From contig NZ_CP031841.1 of NCBI RefSeq assembly GCF_003432385.1, positions 806,001-870,000 on the forward strand: a DNA stretch of 64,000 nt. The letters are read 5' to 3'. Below are positions 58,009-64,000 of this stretch, piece by piece. Position 1 is the stretch's first letter. Every line of letters starts with the position of its first letter. The position numbers were made by a program, and so were the translations under genes. The notes below the pieces were generated by a model. The model worked only from the letters and a program-made list of their open reading frames with translations. It searched no databases and was not told the origin of the DNA. The DNA is from Breoghania sp. L-A4 (lineage in GTDB: Bacteria; Pseudomonadota; Alphaproteobacteria; Rhizobiales; Stappiaceae).

Positions 58009-60733
58009 CGGATTTGGCCGCGGTCTTGCCGGCCTCGGGGGCCGCCGCGGAGACGGGCAGGGTGACGGTCACGACCGTTTCGTCGCCGGGCGTGGAGTGA
58101 ATGGAAAAGCCCAGCGTCTTGCACATTTCCAGCATCGTGGTGTTTTCCTTCAAGACCTCGCCCGTGATCGTCTCGATGCCGTCGGCCGCCGCATAGCGGA
58201 TGATCAGATTCATCAGCGCCCAGCCCAAGCCCTTACCTTTCAGGGATGACTGCACCAGAATCGCGTATTCGCCGCTTTTGTGATCGGGGTCGGCATGCAG
58301 CCGGACAGCGCCCAGAAGCTCGCCGTCCGGCGTGTCGAAGGCCGCGAACGCCATCGCGCGGGAATAGTCGAGCTGGGTGAGCCGCGCGAGGAAGGCGTGG
58401 CTGAAATCGCGCACCGGGGCGAAGAAGCGCAGCCGCAGGTCCTCGGCACTGACCTTCTCAAAAAAGGCCTTGAAGAGGTTTTCATCCTCGGAACGCACCG
58501 GTCGCACGAAGACATGCGACCCGTCCTTCAGGTCCAGCGTCTGCTCCCATTCCTTCGGGTAGGGCCGGATCGCCAGGCGGGAGTTGGCCAGCCGGCCCGG
58601 AACGGCGGCGGGGCGCGCGACATTGATGCGGACGTCCTGAACCAGCACGCCGTTGATGTCGACGCGGAACGGGTTGAGGTCCATCTCGCGGATCTCGGGG
58701 ATATCCACCGCGATCTGCGACAGCTTGACCAGGGTGAGGGCGACCATTTCCGCCTTCGCCCGGTTCTTCGGGTCGCGGTACAGACCCGAGACGCGAGTGC
58801 GCTCGAACAGCGCGCGGGCCAGATTGAGATCCAGCGGCGCCAGATCCAGCGCGAAATCGCCAGTGACCTCGACAGCCTCGCCGCCCTGACCGGTGACGAT
58901 GATCGGGCCGAACACCGGATCGTCGGCGAGACCCGCGAAGAGGTCCGTGCCGGGCCGCTTGGACGCCGTGGGCTGCACGATGACGCCCGTCAGCGTCGCG
59001 TCGGGATGGGTCTTGGCATAGTGATCGAGCAGCTTCTGCGCCGCGTCGCGCACCGCTTCTTCGCTGCGCAGTCCGACCACGATGCCATCGGTCTCCGGGG
59101 CGAACGGCAGGTCCGGCGAGGAAATCTTGACCGTGCAGTCGTCGGTGGACTGGAACAGAATCCGCGCCGCTTCCATGGCTTCCTCCGCGGTGGAGGCGAG
59201 GATCGTATCCACACAGGCAATCCCGTAGGCGGCCAGCACGTCATAGCATTCCGTCGGCGTCAGCCACGCGCGTTTCGCGGCCAGCGCCTGCGCGACGATG
59301 GCGCGCACCTTGCCGGGCTCGGGCGTGAAGTCGCTCTGCACGCTGGGCGGGTTGGCCATCAACTGCTTCTTGGCCTCCGCGTATCGCGCGAGATACATGA
59401 AGGCGCGCACAGCTTCCGCGGGCGAACGCGAACACGGCACTCCCGCCGCTTCCAGGATGCGCCGGGCCTGGGCGTCGCTGGTGATCATCGCGCCGAGCAC
59501 CGCCTTGCGCTGCAGCGGCCGCATATGCGCGGTCTGCGCCGCCTTGGCGATCGATTTCGCGGTGGTGGTGATGGGCGCAAGCGCTGTCGGGGCGGCGACG
59601 ATCAGCACCCCGTCCACCGCGCGATCCGCGAGCAGCGCCGCGATGACCGTCTCATAGGCGTCACCGGTTGCGGCACTGCTCAGCACGACCGGATTGCTCG
59701 CCTGTCCCTCACCGGCGACACAGGCTTCGATGGTTTCCAGGGTCTCCTTGCCGGGCGCCGCCAGCAGACCCTCCTGCGCGCGCAGCGCGTCGGCCGTCAT
59801 CGTGGCCAGCGCCAGTCCGTTGGAGACGATCGCCAGCCGCCGGCCGGTGGTCGGCCGCAGCCGGGTGATGGTTTCCACCGCGTCGAACATCTCGTCGAGT
59901 CCGTCGACACGCAGCATGCCGGCGCGCCGGAACACGGCTTCGTAGACGGCGTCCACATTGGCGAGCCGGCCGGCGTGCGTCTGGCCCAATCCGTGGGTGT
60001 CCGTGCTTGTGCCGGAGCGAATGACGACGATGGGCTTGGTGCGGGCCACGGCGCGGGCGGCGGAGAGGAATTTGCGGGCGTTGGCGATCGCCTCCATATG
60101 CACCAGCACGGCGGTCGTGGCGGTGTCGGCGGCGAACCAGTCGAGCAGGTCGGCGGCGTCCACATCGACGCGTTCACCCAAGGAGACCATATGCGAGAAG
60201 CCGACGCCGTGGCCGGAGGCCCAGGCAAGCGTGGCGTTGATGATGGCGCCCGAGCGCGCCACCAGCGCCAGGTTGCCGGCGGGCGCCGCGCTCACGGCGA
60301 GATGTGCCTGAAGCGTATGGTCGGGCGAGGCGACGCCAATGCTGCCCGGTCCGACGAGGCGCAACGTGGTGGGCTGTGCCGCCTTGAGGACGGCGGTGAG
60401 CACATCTTGCGGCCAGGTCTCGTATTCGCCGGAAATCAGCAGCGCGGCGCGGGTGCCGCCGGCGCCGAGTTGCGCGATCAATTCGGCCGCCGGTTCCGGA
60501 CCGCAAACCAGGATGGCCAGATCAGGCATCCGTTTGAGATCGGACAGCGATGCTTGCGTCTGGAAGGCGCCATGCGCATCCTCGCCAAAGCCCACAAGGG
60601 TGACCGGAGCCAGATAACCGCTGTCCGCGATGCGGTCGAGCAGGCATGTCAGCGCGGCCTTGCCGATGGTATTGGGCCCGACAAGGGCAATGGAGGTCGG
60701 CCGCAGCAGGCCGTCCAGATTCCGGATCGTCAT
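57992..60733 (-). CDS. ADP-forming acyl-CoA synthetase/GNAT fusion, Pat (protein lysine acetyltransferase)-like
   Basis: The 913-residue protein has, in order, a CoA-binding domain (LDGLLRPTSIALVGPNTIGKA), succinyl-CoA-ligase-like domains (GSIGVASP; QTHAGRLANVDAVYEAVFRRAG, where the His fits the phospho-His of NDP-forming synthetases), an ATP-grasp domain (about 470-700, DPVFGPIIVTGQGGEAVEVTGD), and a C-terminal GNAT domain (about 735-890, SLKGKGLGWALMNLIIRYAAADGIETITGE). This is the architecture of Pat/PatZ, which acetylates Lys of acetyl-CoA synthetases. The retained His leaves acyl-CoA synthetase activity possible. Confidence 0.92.
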   Translation of the reverse strand: MTIRNLDGLLRPTSIALVGPNTIGKAALTCLLDRIADSGYLAPVTLVGFGEDAHGAFQTQASLSDLKRMPDLAILVCGPEPAAELIAQLGAGGTRAALLISGEYETWPQDVLTAVLKAAQPTTLRLVGPGSIGVASPDHTLQAHLAVSAAPAGNLALVARSGAIINATLAWASGHGVGFSHMVSLGERVDVDAADLLDWFAADTATTAVLVHMEAIANARKFLSAARAVARTKPIVVIRSGTSTDTHGLGQTHAGRLANVDAVYEAVFRRAGMLRVDGLDEMFDAVETITRLRPTTGRRLAIVSNGLALATMTADALRAQEGLLAAPGKETLETIEACVAGEGQASNPVVLSSAATGDAYETVIAALLADRAVDGVLIVAAPTALAPITTTAKSIAKAAQTAHMRPLQRKAVLGAMITSDAQARRILEAAGVPCSRSPAEAVRAFMYLARYAEAKKQLMANPPSVQSDFTPEPGKVRAIVAQALAAKRAWLTPTECYDVLAAYGIACVDTILASTAEEAMEAARILFQSTDDCTVKISSPDLPFAPETDGIVVGLRSEEAVRDAAQKLLDHYAKTHPDATLTGVIVQPTASKRPGTDLFAGLADDPVFGPIIVTGQGGEAVEVTGDFALDLAPLDLNLARALFERTRVSGLYRDPKNRAKAEMVALTLVKLSQIAVDIPEIREMDLNPFRVDINGVLVQDVRINVARPAAVPGRLANSRLAIRPYPKEWEQTLDLKDGSHVFVRPVRSEDENLFKAFFEKVSAEDLRLRFFAPVRDFSHAFLARLTQLDYSRAMAFAAFDTPDGELLGAVRLHADPDHKSGEYAILVQSSLKGKGLGWALMNLIIRYAAADGIETITGEVLKENTTMLEMCKTLGFSIHSTPGDETVVTVTLPVSAAAPEAGKTAAKSVKTAS

Positions 60734-60909
60734 CGGTTCCCGGCTCCGTTGGCCAGCGGTTGCAGCGCGTCGCGCTCACGTCGGAAGAGAGGGAACGCAC
60801 GTCCGAACCAGTATCATGCTCGCTTGATGAAAACTATCAAGTCGTCAAACAGATGAGGGTTGACGCGGACCCCCTCGCGGCGGCGGGCCCGCGCCGGTTC
60901 CCATTATCC

Positions 60910-60948
60910 GAAAACGAAACAGGGGCGCGCCGTTGCGGGCGCGCCCCT
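60910..60948 (-). terminator. Terminator downstream of the universal stress protein gene
   Basis: On the minus strand AGGGGCGCGCC, a short loop and GGCGCGCCCCT form an eleven-base stem followed by a T-containing tail (GTTTCGTTTTCGG). It starts about 45 bases after the gene's stop. A second inverted repeat (GCGCCGCG...CGCGGCGC) lies between. Confidence 0.75.
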
Positions 60949-60993
60949 GGATGCTTGTCTTGCGCCGCGTTCGATCGCGCGGCGCGGTCTGGC

Positions 60994-61824
60994 TCAATGC
61001 GCCATCAACACCGGCACGGTCATCGAGGTCAGCATGCTGCGGGTCACGCCGCCGAGCACGAATTCGCGCATCCGGCTGTGGCCGTATCCGCCCATAACCA
61101 CAAGGTTCACCGCATTGTCGGAGATGAAGTTCAACAGCGCGTCGGCGACCTTCGTCTGCGGCCTGCTGATGGTTTCGATGGTCACCTGCAGCCCGTGCCG
61201 GCTGAGATAGGTCGCAAGATCCGCACCCGGCTCCCCGGCGCGCGCCTGTCCCTTGTCGACGATCACCACGCTGACCTTCTTGGCCAGTTTGAGCACCGGC
61301 AACGCCGCGTGCACGGCGCGCATGGCGGTGCGGCTGCCGTCCCAGGCGATCATCACGTGATCGGTGGAAAATGACGGCGTGCCGATATACGGCACCAGCA
61401 TCACCGGCACGCCGCTCTCGAACATCGCGGCTTCGATCAGCATCTCGCGCATCGGTTCGCTGACCTTGCCATCGTCCTGCCCCATGATGATGAGGTCCGA
61501 AATCCGCGCCTGGGCGATGAACGGATCGGCGGCGCCGCCGGAAACGATGTTGGCGGTGCGGGCCTCCCAATGGACGCCGGCGCGTTTGGCCGATTCCTTG
61601 AAAGTCTCCAGCGCGCTGCTCGCCGCCTCCATCGCTTGCTCGCGGGCCACATCCAGATAGTTGGACGGCATCGGCGCGGAAATGAAGCCGGGGATGACCG
61701 GATCGAAGGCCAGCGCGAGGCCGGTCACATGCGCATCCGTCGTCTGCGCCAGCTCCAGCGCCACCTTGATGGCGTGGCGCGGACCGTTCAGATCCACCAG
61801 CGTGATGATGTCTTTCAATGCCAT
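60994..61824 (-). CDS. Universal stress protein, two-domain type
   Basis: The 276-residue protein has two UspA-like halves: MALKDIITLVDLNGPRHAIKVALELAQTTDAHVTGLALAFDPVI and HVMIAWDGSRTAMRAVHAALPVLKLAKKVSVVIVDKG, ending in the nucleotide-loop motif GGYGHSRMREFVLGGVTRSMLTSMTVPVLMAH. The Gly-rich C-terminal loop suggests ATP binding in the second half. The start at 61824 is chosen over 61878, which adds 18 non-conserved residues. A perfect FNR-type site lies about 85 bases upstream. Confidence 0.93.
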   Translation of the reverse strand: MALKDIITLVDLNGPRHAIKVALELAQTTDAHVTGLALAFDPVIPGFISAPMPSNYLDVAREQAMEAASSALETFKESAKRAGVHWEARTANIVSGGAADPFIAQARISDLIIMGQDDGKVSEPMREMLIEAAMFESGVPVMLVPYIGTPSFSTDHVMIAWDGSRTAMRAVHAALPVLKLAKKVSVVIVDKGQARAGEPGADLATYLSRHGLQVTIETISRPQTKVADALLNFISDNAVNLVVMGGYGHSRMREFVLGGVTRSMLTSMTVPVLMAH

Positions 61825-61902
61825 TGTCGTCTCCACCCTCTCTTGAAGCGGCCCGCAATCGCGGGTCCCACCAGACAATGCGGCAGCCTTTCCCGGTCAA
61901 CA

Positions 61903-61916
61903 TTGATAACGATCAA
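61903..61916. promoter_or_regulatory. Perfect FNR-box upstream of the universal stress protein gene
   Basis: TTGATAACGATCAA matches the FNR/FixK consensus TTGAT-N4-ATCAA exactly. The centre lies about 86 bases upstream of the usp start on the minus strand, leaving room for a class II promoter and a leader of about 45 bases. The spacing is nearly the same as at hsp20. Confidence 0.75.
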
Positions 61917-62042
61917 GTCACGCATCCGGAGTTTTGCGAAGGATGGCGCGGACGCGGGCCTGGCACCGCGGGATCCCCGGCGCGCATCCGGTTCTTGCGG
62001 CCAGGATGCTGCTCCGAAGCGCGCCGGAGGAATTGCGTCCCG

Positions 62043-62873
62043 TCAGACGATATCAAGCGCGAAGGCTTCCGTGAATTCGCGGGCAGCGGCGTTGAAGACC
62101 GGGACCTGCGCGCGAAGCGACTTGACGCCGGTTGCGACTGCATCGAGATCGCGTTCGGGATCGATCGTGGCAGCGCGCTTGCGATAGGCGGCAATTTCGT
62201 CTTCCGACATTCGCAGACCCTTGGTTGCCGCGGCAAGCACATCCGGCGTCAACCCCTCGGCCTCAAGGCCGGACACGTAGGCGCGGATATGTTTCGGCGC
62301 GAGGGTGTGGACGTCGAACAGCGCCGCCATCGGCGCCAGGGCGGCGTTCAGCGTCTCCAGGCTGCCGGTGAGGCCGCCGCCGTAGTAGGCGATTGTGCGC
62401 AGCTGCAGGTTCAGATCGTCAAGGGCGTCAGTATCCGCCGCATGCGCCGCGCGCAGAACGGATTCGGCATAGGCCTCAAGATGATCCAGAGCCGCAGCGG
62501 TGGCGCGGATGGCCGCGGCGGTTTGCGCATCCGCGTCGCCGATGAAGAGCGTCATGTCGCGCGGGCGTATGCGGAACGGTTCGCCTTGATGCGGGTGGGG
62601 CACCGGTGGATCGTCGGCGGTTTTCTTGGCCGCCTTGGCGGCCATGTCGGCCGCCTCGGACAGCGCCACCGTGCCGATGCCTCCAATGGCGATGGAAGCG
62701 CCAGCCCCCGCCGACAGGAAGGCGGCTCCGACGCCGAGCACCGAAAGCCCAAGGCCTCCCCAGAAGCATCTGCTCGACAGAGCTTCCGCCTCATGCTGAG
62801 CCTTGCGGGCCTTGGCTTTCTCCGCCTTCGTCGGCTTTTTCGGTTTGGTCGGTTTCTTAGTCACATCAAGCAC
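62043..62873 (-). CDS. Unknown Ala-rich membrane-associated protein
   Basis: The 276-residue product begins with a Lys/Pro-rich basic segment (VTKKPTKPKKPTKAEKAKARKAQHEAEAL) followed by a hydrophobic stretch of about 35 residues (FWGGLGLSVLGVGAAFLSAGAGASIAIGGIGTVALSEAADMAA) that looks like a membrane hairpin. The rest is helical and Ala-rich. I do not recognise a family. The design, basic tail plus hydrophobic hairpin and a helical domain, could suit a membrane-attached scaffold. It is separated by about 170 bases from the usp start. Confidence 0.6.
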   Translation of the reverse strand: MLDVTKKPTKPKKPTKAEKAKARKAQHEAEALSSRCFWGGLGLSVLGVGAAFLSAGAGASIAIGGIGTVALSEAADMAAKAAKKTADDPPVPHPHQGEPFRIRPRDMTLFIGDADAQTAAAIRATAAALDHLEAYAESVLRAAHAADTDALDDLNLQLRTIAYYGGGLTGSLETLNAALAPMAALFDVHTLAPKHIRAYVSGLEAEGLTPDVLAAATKGLRMSEDEIAAYRKRAATIDPERDLDAVATGVKSLRAQVPVFNAAAREFTEAFALDIV

Positions 62874-62994
62874 TCCCCTTGTTGGGGCGACGGCTCAATA
62901 GGCCGGTGTCAATTCAATTCCGGCTGCCGCCGCCGGTCGAAAAACTCGAAATGGAAACGCGTATTCGGTCTGTCGCGGCCGCGCGAGCGGCCGG

Positions 62995-64000
62995 TTATTC
63001 CGGGGCCCTGGTCCGGTAGCGCGCGGCCTCTCCGGCGCGGCCGAGTTTGGTTAGCGTGGCTGACAGCGCCTTTTGTGTGAGCGCGGAATCCGGTTTGATT
63101 GCCAGGGCCGTCTTGAAGGCGTCGGCCGCCTGTTCGAGTTCGCCGCGCGATTGCGCGATCTCGCCCAAAAGGTGCCAGGCGGGCCACAGGGTGTGCCTGC
63201 CGCCGATCGCCTCGCGGGCCTGCGCCACGGCCTCTTCCTCATTGCCCACGCGCTGCAGCATTTCGGCAAGGATGAAGCGCTGGCCGGCGAGGTCAGGGAA
63301 CTTGTCAAGCAACTGTCGCATCAGCGCGATGGCGCGGGCGCGCTCGCCCTTGCTGAAGGTGGCGACGGCGCGATACTCGAGGATCTTCGGGTGACCCGGC
63401 TTGCGAAGCTCAGCCTGCAGCAGCGTATCGAGGCCCTCGTCGAACAGCCCGCGCCGGATCTGGCTGCGCGCCAGCTCCAGCCACGGCTCGAAATGCGGAT
63501 CGGCGCTCGCCTCCAGCTTGGCGGCCAGCGCATCGGCGGCGTAATCCGCGCCGCCGCTGGTGTGGCGCAGCACGGCGGTGGCCTTGTAGATCACCTGCTG
63601 GGTGGCATCGAGGCCGTTGTGCGGGTCCTGCAGAAAGACTTCCGCGACTTCGGTGGTCTCCTTGGCAATGGGGGCGGTGAGATCATCGGGGCCGGGATCG
63701 CGCACGATCTTGTGGTCGGTCATGACCACCTCGATCACGTCCTGCGTCCGCCGCGCGGGCATGTGGCAGCTGGTGCAATCGGCATCCGCCGCGATCGCCG
63801 GATGAGTCGAGGTGGCGTCCGGGCCGCCGTGGTGGCCAGCGGCAGGCCGGCGCCGTCGGTTGCGTGGCAGGTGAGGCAGGCGGCGCGATAATGGCCGGCG
63901 CGCTGATCAGGCGTGATCTTGACGTGCGGATCGTGGCAGGTGAGGCAGCCCAGCTTGCCTTCGCTCTTGATGAAGCAGGTGCTCTGTTCCAGCCGGTAGG
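62995..64000 (-). pseudogene. Multihaem cytochrome c554-type/TPR protein, partial and frameshifted
   Basis: The C-terminal end of a gene entering from the right edge. From 64000 the translation reads GCLTCHDPHVKITPDQ and YRAACLTCHATDGAG (CxxCH haem sites), then leaves frame near 63834. The next frame continues HHGGPDATSTHPAIAADADCTSCHMPARRTQDVIEVVMTDHKI (a third CxxCH, distal His) followed by about six TPR-like helices (for example ILAEMLQRVGNEEEAVAQAREAIGG) to the stop at 62995. One missing C (GGCC instead of GGCCC on the coding strand) restores it. The type is a periplasmic multihaem cytochrome with TPR tail; the function is unknown. Confidence 0.8.

Noticed and set aside
60823-60841. CTTGATGAAAACTATCAAG as a fourth FNR-type box upstream of the Pat-like gene
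   Set aside because: The half-sites match, but the spacer is seven bases instead of four, so it does not fit the FNR/FixK geometry. It may bind another regulator.
58280-60856. A long plus-strand open frame opposite the Pat-like gene
   Set aside because: Arg/Gly/His-rich product without recognisable domains, fully explained as antisense of a well-supported conserved gene.

Overview
The window reads as chromosomal DNA of a GC-rich alphaproteobacterium, most likely order Hyphomicrobiales (Rhizobiales). The grounds are: osmoregulated periplasmic glucan genes opgH and opgC; two phasins; a PleC/DivJ/PdhS-type histidine kinase; CYTH/CHAD and AsmA proteins; a tRNA-His with A73 and no sign of the usual C73; and palindromic intergenic repeats of the kind common in this order. 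A family such as Stappiaceae is possible, but this is only an impression.

Layout. 1-4.1 kb: end of an unknown gene, a cytochrome b561, and a tight four-gene operon (MDR-type dehydrogenase, degenerate pterin-synthase-like protein, GT4 glycosyltransferase, methyltransferase) that looks like a pathway for a modified, glycosylated small molecule. 4.2-8.4 kb: opgH and opgC around two copies of a palindromic repeat and a lone HigA-type antitoxin. 8.5-12.8 kb: a TTC38-like TPR protein, then a sulfur-type group (YeeE/YedE, DUF302, TauE/SafE). 12.9-21.5 kb: soluble PAS chemoreceptor, TPP enzyme, PHB-depolymerase-like esterase, RecD/Pif1-like helicase, AraC regulator, and a DUF4142-cupredoxin pair. 21.5-26.2 kb: an accessory stretch with a lone BrnA-type antitoxin, decayed copies of its 5' end, a palindromic element, and an AT-richer 3.5-kb gene for a membrane KAP-family P-loop NTPase that is a candidate defence gene. 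26.3-43.7 kb: CYTH/CHAD, adenine deaminase, a lipoprotein hydrolase, a Crp/Fnr regulator, AsmA, acetoacetyl-CoA synthetase, a GGDEF/EAL protein, ftsH and a ferric-iron ABC transporter. 43.9-49.1 kb: a very large histidine kinase with a Thr-Glu hexanucleotide repeat. 49.6-52.4 kb: two phasins, tRNA-His, AzlCD. 52.4-64 kb: a stress or low-oxygen set (aminoglycoside-phosphotransferase-like/P-loop kinase fusion, Hsp20, a TPP enzyme, a Pat-like acyl-CoA synthetase/acetyltransferase, a universal stress protein, a multihaem-TPR protein).

Two cross-cutting observations matter most. First, three FNR/FixK-type palindromes (TTGAY-N4-RTCAA) lie at 54155, 54894 and 61903, upstream of the kinase fusion, hsp20 and the universal stress protein. 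That gene set resembles part of the mycobacterial DosR dormancy regulon, here apparently placed under FNR-type control. Second, five genes (ftsH, the ferric-binding protein, the large kinase, a small conserved protein and the multihaem protein) are each broken by what looks like a single missing base in a G/C run. This points to homopolymer undercalling in the sequence rather than five real pseudogenes, although the G7 tract in the ferric-binding gene could also be a slippage switch.
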